A DNA stretch of 64,000 nucleotides, from contig CP136067.1 in the NCBI GenBank assembly GCA_032622095.1, positions 200,654,052-200,718,051 on the forward strand, read 5' to 3'. The stretch is from Siphonodentalium dalli. Taxonomy: Eukaryota; Mollusca; Scaphopoda; Gadilida; Siphonodentaliidae. Below the pieces are notes generated by a model. It ran no database searches. It was not told where the DNA came from and worked only from the letters and a program-made list of their open reading frames with translations. Made by a program: the position numbers and the translations under genes. This document shows, in pieces, positions 21,895-32,034 of the stretch (position 1 is the stretch's first letter; each line of letters begins with the position of its first letter).

Positions 21895-22345
21895 TTAACC
21901 CTTCCATGACTGGAGCTTCCTGTAGGGAGCCCCATACATGTGGCAGCTTGTATTGCTGAGTGTCGTCTGCTCATGTCTGTTAGGGGCTCCAGTGAGGGTA
22001 GTTTAACCAATTAACCCTTTCATGACTGGAGCTTCCTGTTGGGAGCCCCATACATGTGGCAGCTTGTATTGCTGAGTGTCGTCTGCTCACGTCTGTTAGG
22101 GGCTCCATGAGGGTAGTTTAACCAATTAACCCTTTCATGACTGGAGCTTCCTGTAATTTTGGAAACACCCTGTGCCAATGCATTCTCTTATATTATACGA
22201 GCCTCCCATAGGGAGCCTCCCATAGGAAGCCTCGCATATATAAGAGAATGCATTGGCCTAACAATATTTACCTCATCCTTGTGTAATCTTTTACCGTATA
22301 CATTTATATGTGAGGCTCCCTCAGTCCTTCCCACGAGGAAAACAC
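21895..22345 (+). mobile_element. Family C TTAA MITE with a triplicated left end
   Basis: TTAACCCTTTCATGACTGG (or CCTTCC) starts three times, at 21895, 22011 and 22126. Each of the first two is followed by the same approximately 115-bp unit (GGAGCCCCATACATGTGGCA, GAGTGTCGTCTGCTCA, GTTAGGGGCTCC). The third continues into the normal family C interior with a palindrome (about 22175-22258) and then decays. Each unit begins with TTAA, so the array may come from repeated use of TTAA ends. Confidence 0.75.
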
Positions 22346-22411
22346 AGCGAGAGCATTTATTTGCTCCCATAATTCAGAAGACGGGGTGTAAGTTCAACAA
22401 ATAGCCTGAAG

Positions 22412-23096
22412 TCACCCTGGTCGAGTGGTGGGTCCTCCCTGGTCGAGTGGTCCTGTTAATACGCTGGTGGGTCCTCCCTGGTCCTGCTAATACACTGGTG
22501 GGTCCTCCCTGGTCGAGTGGTCCTGCTAATATGCTGGTGGGTCCTCCCTGGTCCTGCTAATACACTGGTGGGTCCTCCCTGGTCGAGTGGTCATGTTAAT
22601 ACGCTGGTGGGTCCTCCCTGGTCCTGCTAATACACTGGTGGGTCCTCCCTGGTTGAGTGGTCCTGCTAATATGCTGGTGGGTCCTCCCTGGTCCTGCTAA
22701 TACACTGGTGGGTCCTCCCTGGTCGAGTGGTCCTGCTAATATGCTGGTGGGTCCTTCCTGGTCGAGTGGTCCTGCTAATACACTGGTGGGTCCTCCCTGG
22801 TCGAGTGGTCCTGCTAATACACTGGTGGGTCCTCCATGGTCGAGTGGTCCTGCTAATATGCTGGTGGGTCCTCCCTGGTCGAGTGGTCCTGCTAATATGC
22901 TGGTGGGTCCTCCCTGGTCGAGTGGTCCTGTTAATATGCTGGTGGGTCCTCCCTGGTCGAGTGGTCCTGCTAATACACTGGTGGGTCCTCCCTGGTCGAG
23001 TGGTCCTGCTAATACACTGGTGGGTCCTCCCTGGTCGAGTGGTCCTGCTAATACGCTGGTGGGTCCTCCCTGGTCGAGTGGTCCTGCTAATATGCT
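22412..23096 (+). repeat. 36-bp minisatellite, 215 bp upstream of the first coding exon
   Basis: The unit is GGTGGGTCCTCCCTGGTCGA plus GTGGTCCTGCTAATACACT, with CA/AT/CG variants. In the first third, full units alternate with shortened ones lacking GTCGAGTG. A 36-bp period keeps frames open, so long ORFs in two frames are repeat artefacts. It shares the core GGTGGGTCC(Y)GCT with the 29-bp array at 37944-39351. Confidence 0.95.
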
Positions 23097-23326
23097 GAAA
23101 TATTTTAATACTGGTTGTATTAGTTGTTACAAATCAACTATAATCAAAATGGTTATTCACGTTATTGTTTTAAATATGGATTGGGTTTTAAATCTAGGTG
23201 TTTGATTGAAATCCTCAAATTCTTTTTAATTTTCTGATTCTCAGTCTCTGTTCAATAAGCTAGCTATGTGATGTCGAGTCATCTAATTATTGCTTTATTT
23301 TATATTTACAGAGTCGCCGCTCCAAG

Positions 23327-23451
23327 ATGGCCGCTGTAGGAGAACAAATGCAAATTAGCAATCACACGATCGACAAAGTAACTAAGGCGAAAGTTACACT
23401 AGAAAACTACTATACAAATCTAGTCGCTCAGAATGAAGAGCGCGAACACCG
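23327..23451 (+). CDS. STK38: NDR-family serine/threonine kinase, first coding exon (residues 1-41 and part of 42)
   Basis: This exon encodes the N-terminus of an NDR kinase (STK38/STK38L; fly tricornered), an AGC-group kinase of the Hippo-like NDR/MOB pathway that controls cell morphology, cell cycle and neurite growth. The product contains SNHTIDKVTKAKVTLENYY (residues 11-29) and NLVAQNEERE, the conserved basic and helical segment that binds MOB1 in this family. The ATG lies in a good context (AAG before, G after), 15 bases after a TTTATATTTACAG acceptor at 23311. The 23312-23326 bases are thus 5' UTR and an upstream non-coding exon must exist. The donor is CG|GTAAGT at 23452, leaving phase 2. 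CAAGATGGCCGC around the start resembles a YY1 site. STK38 versus STK38L cannot be separated from this part. The next exon is at 44314; the kinase domain is outside the window. Confidence 0.9.
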
Positions 23452-23453
23452 GT

Positions 23454-23904
23454 AAGTTACGTTAGCAACCACCGGATCGGCAATGTATCTAAGGCGAAAA
23501 TTACGTTAGCAACCACCGGATCGACAATGTATCTAAGGCGGAAATTACGTTAGCAACCACCAGATCGGCAATGTATCTCAGGCGAAAATTACGTTAGCAA
23601 CCACCGGATCGGCAATGTATCTAAGGAGAAAATTACGTTAGCAACCACCGGATCGACAATGTATCTCATATGAAAATTACGTTAGCAACCACCGGATCGA
23701 CAATGTATCTCAGGTGAAAATTACGTTAGCAACCACTGGATCGGCAATGTATCTCAGGCGAAAATTACGTTAGCAACCACCGGATCGACAATGTATCTCA
23801 GGTGAAAATTACGTTAGCAACTACCGGATCGGCAATGTATCTCAGGCGAAAATTACGTTAGCAACCACCGGATCGGCAATGTATCTCAGGCGAAAATTAC
23901 ATTA
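23454..23904 (+). repeat. 44-bp minisatellite derived from the STK38 coding exon
   Basis: About ten tandem units of the form GCAACCACCGGATCGGCAAT followed by GTATCTCAGGCGAAAATTAC and GTTA begin directly at the exon's splice donor. Each unit aligns with exon bases about 23358-23404 (GCAATCACACGATCGACAAA, GTAACTAAGGCGAAAGTTAC), differing at roughly one base in five. The donor AAGTTAC (23454) is identical to the exon-internal AAGTTAC (23391), a 7-bp homology where the duplication could have been primed. Confidence 0.88.
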
Positions 23905-24030
23905 GCATGCACAACCACCAGATCGGCAATGTATCAAAGGTGAAAATTATGCTAGAAAACTATTACACATTACTCATAATTAAGAGCGCAAACACTGGTA
24001 ACTTGAGCGCGAACACCAGTGATTTCCCCA
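23905..24030 (+). pseudogene. Decayed duplicate of the STK38 first coding exon
   Basis: After the last 44-bp unit the similarity continues into the 3' half of the exon. AACCACCAGATCGGCAATGT encodes NHQIGNV, AAGGTGAAAATTATGCTAGA encodes KVKIML, and AAAACTATTACACATTA follows, giving ENYYT as in the exon. Then AAGAGCGCAAACACTGGTAAC matches the exon end plus donor, and GAGCGCGAACACCAGTGATTT repeats that end once more. A net loss of 7 nt before AAGAGCGC breaks the frame relative to the functional exon. A GGTAAC donor-like site remains. It is probably a dead copy; use as an alternative exon would truncate the protein. Confidence 0.75.
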
Positions 24031-24190
24031 TTAGTTATAAAAGGATACATTGGAATGGTTTATTATTCATCTGGAGGGATGTTCAGGAATTTTAAGTAGC
24101 CTTCAGACAGAAAATACTATATTTTCAGTACAATTGGATTCCTATTAATTCATGGGAAATGTTCATGTTATAAGTACAATGGCTTATATA

Positions 24191-24318
24191 TATAACCCTT
24201 TCATGACGGGAGATTCCTGTAATTTTGGAAAATCCTGTGCCAATACATTCTCTTATATATGCGAGGCTCCCTATGGGACAGGATCTTCAGTGCAGCTCCC
24301 ATCATGAAATGGTTTTAA
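24191..24318 (+). mobile_element. Family C TTAA MITE, internally deleted
   Basis: TATAACCCTTTCATGACGGG at the left and GCTCCCATCATGAAATGG at the right enclose one half-palindrome (AATACATTCTCTTATATATG then GGCTCCCTATGGGAC). Confidence 0.7.
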
Positions 24319-24398
24319 TTCTTTCATTTATGTCTGAAAGTATAAATTTCGAATGATTCATTCTTCATTTATACCCACTTTAGAAAGGGTATATGTAT

Positions 24399-24773
24399 TT
24401 AAAGACATATTATGTACTTGTTCGGGTGCGTGGAACTGATAAGTTAGTGTTCAGGTGCTATGCCAACTGGGGGAATGTAACATTCTACTAACATCACTGA
24501 AAATTTCAAGCAAATCGACGTACCACTCCATAGAAAACATCGTCTGAACTACGCTAAATTGTAAATATTTACTACTCCAATCGGGACGCTTCTATCGGCG
24601 ATAAACTAACGAAAACGATTTCGCCATCGGCAATCACTGCATTTAAATAATATATAAGCATGTTGGTGTGTGTTGTCAATTTAAATATAATATTTATAAA
24701 AATAACTACTTTGAGCCAGATTATTCTCCATTTCTATTTGATCACCCTACCGGAGTGTTTCACATCACTTTAA
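24399..24773 (+). mobile_element. TTAAAG-ended dispersed repeat
   Basis: TTAAAGACATATTATGTACTT to GAGTGTTTCACATCACTTTAA. This copy is one of the most complete and shares the interior landmarks of 20186-20543 (about four bases in five by eye). Confidence 0.75.
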
Positions 24774-25175
24774 ATAGGATAATTACATTAGGCATTATCA
24801 CAATGAAGTTACATTTGAGTACAGGAATTTCATCATAATTTGTCCTATTCATTGGTGGGAAATGTTCAGATAACAAATGGCCTGTGAACTTATTATCTGA
24901 ACATTTCCTTACTACTTGCCTGTCAATGAGTATTTAGTAAAGAAAGGTTTAATGTGGGGCCAGGATATTGTTATTATTTAATAGTCGCATAGTGACAGTC
25001 ACTCCTCTAACTTAGTTGACTGTAAGTTAGTATATTAAAACTTTATAGCAACGCTCTTATGTGTTACATGCTATTCAAAGTGCATGTTCTGACAATGATT
25101 GCCTTTCTCACGTGACAGTGAACAATGCGTGATATAAACCCTATAAAACAGGTTCCTTTGAGTTGTAATTATTAG
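24774..25175. other. Non-coding, no recognised element
   Basis: Nothing recognised except a small inverted pair, GGGAAATGTTCAGATAA (about 24858) and TTATCTGAACATTTCC (about 24892), perhaps a short hairpin element. A similar AATGTTCAGATAATA occurs near 26660. Confidence 0.4.
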
Positions 25176-25183
25176 CTCAAGTA

Positions 25184-25437
25184 CAAGCCTTGAAATAGTG
25201 TGTCTGTCATTTGCAGAATGAGGTCCCCAGAGGGTGAATTTGGTGATGCTAGCCCACTATGCGGGGTAGCATCACTAAATTCACCCTCTGGGGACCTCAT
25301 TCTGCTTACATCTCAGCAGAATGAGGTCCCCAGAGGGTGAATTTGGTGATGCTAGCCTGCTATGCGGGGTAGCATCACTAAATTCATCCTCTGGGGACCT
25401 CATTCTGCAAATGACAGACACACTATTTCAAGGCTTG
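25184..25437 (+). mobile_element. hAT-like hairpin MITE with perfect 8-bp target duplication
   Basis: CAAGCCTTGAAATAGTGTGT and CACACTATTTCAAGGCTTG ends, flanked by CTCAAGTA at 25176-25183 and 25438-25445. Two hairpin units are joined by TTACATCTCA. Confidence 0.95.
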
Positions 25438-25445
25438 CTCAAGTA

Positions 25446-25964
25446 TTAAAAACCTCCAACAACGCCACAATTGTGAAGATAGTTTTACATCAAATATGCT
25501 AATTTTACCAATGTAGAATCACATGACCTTGAGTTGAAATATAAATGGCAGATTAAAAAAATATTAAGTGATTCCTAACCTCAATTTACATGTACACAGC
25601 GCATTTTCTAATTCTTCGGTAATTTAGTACTGTAGATATATTTAATATTGCTAGCCAATTTATATATTGTATAAATTAACATCTTTTTGTTATGAGAAAG
25701 GCCATGTCAAAGATGCTATATTGTTTGATAATGAAATTTCTGCCCACAAGTTAAGTTATAATAACAGTTATTTCATATAGTTTCGATGTTTTTTCAGTGA
25801 CGGAATGACATTCTTTTGTATTTCTATGTTCAGTTTATATTTCACATTTGGTTCACATCAGCGCAACAATACTAATTGACATTTTGTTTGTTGTTGTTGT
25901 TGTTTTAACTGGAGGTCTGGAACCCTGTTACATCTTTAATACAGTAATTCGATTTATAAATATT
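25446..25964. other. Non-coding intron sequence
   Basis: No element or exon recognised; a short TTG microsatellite lies near 25887. Confidence 0.35.
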
Positions 25965-26500
25965 ATAATAAAACATTTATTGCATTGTTTCAAGGTTGAC
26001 ATGAGGATTTATCAACCCAAGGAAGTTAATACATGTATACACCTTGACCTGTGCCCTCGGTGAATATTAACTTCCTTGGGTTTATAAATCCTCATGTTAA
26101 CCCTTTACCCAACAAACCGGCCAAATAAAGATTCAACAGCCTAAAATATCTTCGGTCTGTCTCAATAGAACCATACAAATATGGATATCATTGGAACCGG
26201 CTCCTTGACCACATTGTGATAGTTACAGTTATGCCCTGTGCCAATGCATTCTCTTATATATGCGAGTCGACCATAGGTCGCCTCGCATATATAAGAGAAT
26301 GCATTGGCATTTAACACTTTTTACCATTTTTTCTTAAATTCTTTAACAATTTTATAATTTTTAATGTGTTAAGCCAATGCATTCTCTTATATATTCGAGG
26401 CGACCTATGGTCGACTCGCATATATAAGAGAATGCATTGGCACAGGGCCGTTCTGTTGGGTAAAGGGTTAACCTCAAAACAATGCAATAAATGTATATTA
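25965..26500. mobile_element. Hairpin element split by a family A MITE
   Basis: The left arm ACATTTATTGCATTGTTTCA ... CATGAGGATTTATCAACCC is answered by GGGTTTATAAATCCTCATG (26078) and, after the 375-bp insertion at 26097-26471, by AACAATGCAATAAATGT. The insertion lies at a TTAA in the right arm. This is a foldback element of otherwise unknown family. Confidence 0.75.
26097..26471 (+). mobile_element. TTAA MITE, family A, nested
   Basis: TTAACCCTTTACCCAACA to TGTTGGGTAAAGGGTTAA with both palindromes (about 26244-26308 and 26375-26441). It is nested in the hairpin element above. The linker between palindromes is slightly shortened. Confidence 0.92.
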
Positions 26501-27629
26501 TACCATTCTATACTAAATGGATTCTCCCACTCCGTTATACATTGTGAACAGTATACATTGGAATGGTCTATATCCATTTGGAGAGATGTTAAGGATATAT
26601 GAGTCGACATCAACCAGACAAATAATACTAGTGCTGAAGAATTCATATTCATTGATGAGAAATGTTCAGATAATAATAGGTCATTTGTTGAACTTATTAA
26701 CTGAACATTTACTAAGGGATAATGTGTGTTTAGCCTAGACAGGGTTAATGAACAAATCTTGGGGTTGTATGAGTGTGTGCCCTGAAGTTTGAAGCCAGTG
26801 TGTTGGTGGATGTTCCATATTGACACATGTCATATTAAAATATACTGGTAGAATGCTCTATTTTAGAGCAGTGTTTTTGTGGGTTATTCGGTACTAGTGA
26901 GAGCAAAGAATGTTATACCAGTAGTTCAGAGCTCTGTCTTGGTTTGTTGTTCTGTGCTAGAGTATAGACAGCTCTATATTGGTTGGTTGTTCGGTACTAG
27001 AGTATAGAAAGTTGTGTCTTGGTTGGTTGTTCAGTACTAGAGTATAGAAAGCTCTGTCTTGTTTGGTTGTTCAGTACTAGAGTATAGAAATTTATTGTGC
27101 TTTCATCTGCAAAAAATATTCATTGGAAAATGCATCATTTCTGATCAGGTCTGAGTCCATTACCCATGCATGAATATAAATAAAACATGGACATCGTGTT
27201 ACGCCATTGGTATCCTCTGGGGATGAATACTCAATATTAGTGAACTGACTTTGACTCATGGGCAGGCTAATAAGATAGAAGGCAGTGTCTTGTATTTATA
27301 TGGAGTATGTACGATTATTGTGCTCATCATTTGATTTAATAACAAGAAATCAAGCAATTTTGATTTATCATTCGCTCATAATTTGTTTATTATTTGCACC
27401 AGTATGTTGTCTGAAGCCAAGATATATCTGTAGTCTTCAGGTATAGATCAGCTATTTACAGAACATTTCTAAGTTGCCAAACTATCTCATTTATATGATG
27501 AGGTGCGAGTGTTAATTTAGTTTTTTTTACTGCTAAATTTTTAAAGAAAAATATAGCATTTTTAACATGATTTGAGAAAGACAATTGCAATTGGTATCCT
27601 ACCGGATGAAAACTATCTATACTAGTAGA
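26501..27629. other. Intron sequence with a 40-bp tandem repeat
   Basis: About four imperfect 40-bp units (GTACTAGAGTATAGAAAGC plus TCTGTCTTGGTTGGTTGTTC) lie at 26930-27090. No exon is recognised elsewhere in this interval. Confidence 0.5.
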
Positions 27630-27868
27630 TGTGTAAAATGTTGAAAATTGAGTAGTTTATTGAACTTCTTAACCACAGCAGGATTATGGGTAACTTTTCA
27701 GGATTTAGTCTGAAATATGGCTTGTTGCCATTCAATGAATGGCAAACAAGCCATATTTCAGACTAAATCCTGAAAATTTACCCATAATTCTGCTGTGGTT
27801 AAAGGGTCGATTACTTAGGGCATCACTGTAGATGTGTAAAATGTTGAAAATTGAGTAGTTTATTGAAC
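27630..27868. mobile_element. CAGTAATGCCC MITE (left end missing) between 39-bp direct repeats
   Basis: The MITE starts within the left arm (CTTAACCACAGCAGGATTAT, about 27668) and ends GGGCATCACTG at 27828. It is flanked by two copies of a 39-bp sequence starting GATGTGTAAAATGTTGAAAA (27630 and 27830). Such a long exact duplication is not a transposase target duplication and suggests repair-associated duplication. Confidence 0.8.
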
Positions 27869-28111
27869 TACATGTATAGTGTAGTATAGATTAATCTTTT
27901 CACAAAACATTTGATACTGTCACTTGTAGGGTTGATATTTTAAGGGATTTATAAATTCAGATTATGTACAGAATTTGAGAAATTCACAACAGTTTTGTCC
28001 TCTTATTATGTTATGATGAGAAATTACATAGAAATCTCATCTATAATGAAAACACTTAACGACTAAAATGAAAAATGCAAGTGAAAGCTTCAAGGAGTGT
28101 CAGTTTGACAA

Positions 28112-28556
28112 CAGGCCTGCAAATAGCGTGTCTGTCATTTGCAGAATGAGGTCCCCAGAGGGTGAATTTAGTGACGCTATCCCGCATAGTGGGCTAGCAT
28201 CACTATATTCACCCTCTGGGGACCTCATTCTGCTTAGGTCCTCAACTGATAATTGCAGACCTAGGATCAGATTGAAGTTCCCAATTGAAGTTGGTGATGT
28301 TCACCCATTGGGCACCTCAATTATGAAATTTATCTTCTGCAAATTAGGGGATATAGAAACTTCCTAGAAGGGAAATGTAACTAAAAACAATGTTAATTTA
28401 ATACTATAGATACTTCCCAGAAGATGAGACCTAAACAGAATGAGGTCTCTAGAGGGTGAATTTGGTGATGCTAGCCCACTATGCGGGATAGCATCACTAA
28501 ATTCACCCTTTGGGGACCTCATTATGCAAATGACAGACGCGCTATTTGCAGGCTTG
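28112..28556 (+). mobile_element. hAT-like hairpin MITE, long form
   Basis: Ends CAGGCCTGCAAATAGCGTGT and GCGCTATTTGCAGGCTTG, with perfect 8-bp duplication TTTGACAA (28104-28111 and 28557-28564). Between the two hairpins lies the about 190-bp long-form interior (GATCAGATTGAAGTTCCC, TTCACCCATTGGGCACCTC, ATAGAAACTTCC). Confidence 0.95.
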
Positions 28557-28685
28557 TTTGACAAATTCTTTTGGCTTTTCATATCATATTTATCAGCAAC
28601 ATTGATCTAAGATACTAGTAAGTTTTAGTTGTTTTCATACAGACTATAATAAGCATTGGCTGAGAAATGGATTCATTATCACACA

Positions 28686-29047
28686 TTAACCCTTTGAGAG
28701 CTGCGCTGGTGCAGCATTGAAGACCCAGTGCCAGTGCATTCTCTTACATGTTTATATGCGAGTCTCCCATAGGGACAGGTTTTAAAATCAATCAAATTTT
28801 GCGAGAATCAAAACGTAGCATTTCTACAGGGAATCAAGACAATTTGTGAGAATCAAAATGAGAATCATGATTGTGATTCTCGTAAGATTTTAAGGTCTGT
28901 AGGGAGAATGCACTGGTTTACAAGGTCAAGGTAAATATTGTTGGGCCAATGCATTCTCTTATATTTGCGAGTCTCCCATATATAAGAAAATGCATTGGCA
29001 CAGAGTTTTCACAAAATTTCAGGAAGCTCCAGTCATGGAAGGGTTAA
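28686..29047 (+). mobile_element. Family C TTAA MITE with an unrelated interior segment
   Basis: TTAACCCTTTGAGAGCTGCG to CCAGTCATGGAAGGGTTAA. Two degenerate palindromes flank a segment (about 28785-28905) with GCGAGAATCAAA repeats and a small hairpin GAGAATCATGATTGTGATTC. Similar GCGAGAATCAAA sequence occurs near 35140. Confidence 0.75.
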
Positions 29048-29307
29048 GAATTGTTTTGTCTTTTATAAAATTCGGAATAGTTTTCTTGAAAACTATGATA
29101 AAAAACTTGTTGATAAGGGGGGGGGGGGGTCTAAAATAGGGTCCAACCATGCGATGAGAGTCCACAATTAGAAAATGTAGATAACTCTACTTTATTCACC
29201 ATTTGTATGAAAATGTCAGTCAGTCAGCCAAGTGAAAGTAGAAAACACTTAACTACTCAAATGAAAAATGCAGGTGAAAACTTCAAGGAAAGCTTCAGAA
29301 GATGATG
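29048..29307. other. Non-coding, G13 tract
   Basis: Contains a run of 13 G at about 29117-29129; otherwise unrecognised. Confidence 0.4.
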
Positions 29308-29315
29308 TACTGATC

Positions 29316-29760
29316 CAAGTCTGCAAATAGCGTGTCTGTCATTTGCAGAATGAGGTCCCCAGAGGGTGAATTTAGTGATGCTATCCCACATAGCGGGCTG
29401 GCATCACTAAATTCACCCTCTGGGGACCTCATTCTGCTAAGGCCCTCAACTGCTATGGCAGACCTAGGATCAGATTGAAGTTCCCCAGTTGAAGTTGGTG
29501 ATGTTCACCCATTGGGCACCTCAATTATGAATTTTATCTTCTGCAAATTAGGGGATATAGAAACTTCCTAGAAGGGAAATGTAACTAAAAACAATGTTAA
29601 TTTGATACTATAGATACTTTTCAGAAGACGAGGCCTAAGCAGAATGAGGTCTCCAGAGGGTGAATTTGGTGATTCTAGCCCGCTGTGCGGGATAGCATCA
29701 CTAAATTCACCCTCTGGGGACCTCTTTCTGCAAATGACAGACACACTATTTGCAGGCTTG
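29316..29760 (+). mobile_element. hAT-like hairpin MITE, long form
   Basis: Ends CAAGTCTGCAAATAGCGTGT and CACTATTTGCAGGCTTG; perfect duplication TACTGATC at 29308-29315 and 29761-29768. It is collinear with 28112-28556, and even the sequences left of both elements resemble each other (AAATGCAAGTGAAAGCTTCAAGG type), so the two loci may be a local duplication with independent insertions. Confidence 0.93.
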
Positions 29761-29768
29761 TACTGATC

Positions 29769-30151
29769 TAACATGTACTTTGTACTGATGTGAGTACATC
29801 CATTATATACTCTGGCATACTTCTTAATTAATGGCGTACAGCCAAGTCATCTTTACACCCCACATCACGTTAATTGTTCTATTGCCTGGTCACTTAGGGT
29901 CTGATATGCTCCTGGCAGCTCCTCTCACCTTGTGTGGCATGCTATTGTGGTTTATGTGGTGGCTGTGGTCAGCCTCAGGTATGCCGAGCGAGTGTACTCC
30001 ATGATCTCTGTACTCCATGACCTCGCAGTACATATGTAAACAAGGATCATATACAACTGCTTCCACTTCCGTTTCCTTGTGTGAGAACAGCAACATGTGG
30101 GTCACAATTAACCCATTAACACCCCATTTACATCTCGATCGATTGCCTTGA
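29769..30151. other. Intron sequence, unrecognised
   Basis: A minus-strand ORF overlaps 29890-30258 but ends in a family C MITE and shows no known motif; no exon can be supported. Confidence 0.35.
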
Positions 30152-30494
30152 TTAACCCTTTCATGACTGGAACTGGTCTGGTGCAGCATTAAAGATCCTG
30201 TGCCATTGTATTCTCTTATATATGCGAGTCTCCCATATGGAGCCTCATACATGTACACATATACATAAGAGAATTCCCTGGCTTACATGGTCATGGTAAA
30301 TATTGTTAGGCCAATGTATTCTCTTATAGGGAGACTCGCATACATAAGAGAAAGAACTGGCTTACATGTGTAAGGAAGGTCAAGGTGAAGCCAATGTGTT
30401 CTCTTATGTATGCGAGGCTCACTATGGGGGAATCGCATATATACATGTAAGGGAATGCTCTGGCATAGAGAAGCTCCAGTCGTTAAAGGGTTAA
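30152..30494 (+). mobile_element. Family C TTAA MITE
   Basis: TTAACCCTTTCATGACTGG to AAGCTCCAGTCGTTAAAGGG-TTAA, with three degenerate palindrome arms. Its right TTAA is also the left TTAA of the following family A element. Confidence 0.8.
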
Positions 30495-30890
30495 CCCTTT
30501 ACCCAACAGAAGGGCCCTGTGCCAATGCATTCTCTTATATATGCGAGTCGACCATAGGTCGCCTCGCATATATAAGAGAATGCATTGGCTTAACACATTA
30601 AAAATTATAAAATTGTTAAAGAATGTAAGAAAAAATGGTAAAAAGTGTTAAAAAAAGAATTGTTTTAGGCCAATGCATTCTCTTATATATGCGAGGCGAC
30701 CTATGGTCGACTCGCATATATAAGAGAATGCATTGGCACAGGGCATAACTGTAACCATCACAATGTGGTCAATGAACCGGTTCCAATGATATCCATATTT
30801 GTATGGTTTTATTGAGACAGACCGAAGATATTTTAGGCTGTTGAAGCTTCATTTGGCCGGTTTTGGCCGGTTTGTTGGGTAAAGGGTTAA
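30491..30890 (-). mobile_element. TTAA MITE, family A, inserted at the terminal TTAA of a family C element
   Basis: Reverse orientation: TTAACCCTTTACCCAACAGA then GGCCCTGTGCC, two palindromes (about 30519-30586 and 30669-30736), and GGCCGGTTTGTTGGGTAAAG-GGTTAA. The shared TTAA at 30491-30494 shows a family C end used as target. Confidence 0.93.
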
Positions 30891-31039
30891 AGGGACTCTA
30901 GGCCTTCAAAGTAGATTCATTCGAATTCCCATATAAATGGGATCTTGTGTTGCATAATACTTATTGGATCATAGAAGGGTGATTTTAGGGTGCAAATTGA
31001 AATCAGCCAATTCTCTCTGATTATAATCCATTTCTCCTT

Positions 31040-31391
31040 GACACATTCATGACGGGAGCTGCGCTGGTGCAGCATTAAAGATTCCATGCCAGTGCATTCT
31101 CTTATATATGAGTCTCCCATTGAGAGCTTCCCATATACCGGAGAATGCACTGGCTTACAAGGTCACGTTAAATATTGTTAGTGCATTCTCCTATATATGT
31201 GAGTCTCCCATAGGAACCTCGCATATATAAGAGAACGCACCAGCTTACAAGGTAAATATTGTTAGGCCAATGTATTCTCTTATATACTGTGTATGCGAGG
31301 CTCTCTATGGGGGACTCACATATGTATATGAGAATGCATTGGCACAGGATTTTCACAATATTTCAGGAAACTCCTGTCATGGAAGGGTTAA
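31040..31391 (+). mobile_element. Family C TTAA MITE
   Basis: ACACATTCATGACGGGAGCT (left TTAA lost) to CTCCTGTCATGGAAGGGTTAA. The interior has GCTGGTGCAGCATTAAAGA and several degenerate palindrome arms. Confidence 0.75.
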
Positions 31392-31399
31392 ATATTTGG

Positions 31400-31604
31400 G
31401 CTCATGGCCTTAGAAGTGGATTCAGGCGAAATACCATATAAATGGGCTCTTGTGTTGCATAATACTTGTTGGATCATAGATTTTGGGGTGTAAATTGAAC
31501 TTTCAGAGCCATTGTTACTTCTCCCTGATTACTGTCCGCTTCTCCGTGATAACCAAACAGGGAGAAGTGACTTCTCCTGATCTGAAACCTCTAGACTGGT
31601 CCCT
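31400..31604 (+). repeat. Dispersed repeat with CTTCTCCC inverted motif
   Basis: GGGCTCTTGTGTTGCATAATA, GGGGTGTAAATTGAACTT, CCAAACAGGGAGAAGTGACT. Related copies lie at about 30940-31030 (truncated) and 55855-55985; part of the motif is near 12170. Its element type is unknown. Confidence 0.6.
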
Positions 31605-32034
31605 GTCTGAATATAGTATGTTTGTCTTTTGCAGAATGAGGTTCCCAGAAGGTGAATTTAGTGATGCTATCCCACATAGCTCGCTAGCATCACCAAATCC
31701 ACCCTCTGGGAACCTCATTCTTGTTAGGCCTGAACTGCTATGGGAGACCTAGGATCAGATTGAAATTCACCAGTTGAAATTGGAGATGTTCACCCATTAG
31801 TCACCTCGATTATGCATTTTATCTTCTGCGATAAAGAAACGTTCCAGAAGGGAAAATGTAGCTAAAAACAATGTTAATTTGAGATTAAGATACTTCCTAG
31901 AAGATGAGGCCTAAGCAGAATGAGGTCTCCAGAGGGTGAATTTGGTGATGCTAGTCCGCTATGTGGGATATCATCAATAAATTCACCCTCTGTGGACCTC
32001 ATTCTGCAAATGACATACAAACTATTTAGCATTA
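31605..32034 (+). mobile_element. hAT-like hairpin MITE, long form, ends degraded
   Basis: GTCTGAATATAGTATGTTTGT at the left and ACATACAAACTATTTA at the right. Two hairpins and the long-form interior are present; no clear 8-bp duplication. Confidence 0.8.

Noticed and set aside
22657-23205. Long open frames (182 and 123 codons) in the 36-bp array
   Set aside because: The period is a multiple of three, so frames stay open by repetition. The peptide is a simple repeat and no splice or start context supports it.
23905-24095. Alternative first coding exon of the kinase
   Set aside because: The copy loses 7 nt before the exon end, shifting the frame, and has key changes (IGNV for IDKV). It has no acceptor of its own; kept as a pseudo-exon pending transcript data.
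29890-30258. 122-codon minus-strand ORF
   Set aside because: Its N-terminal part is MITE sequence, and the rest shows no known domain.
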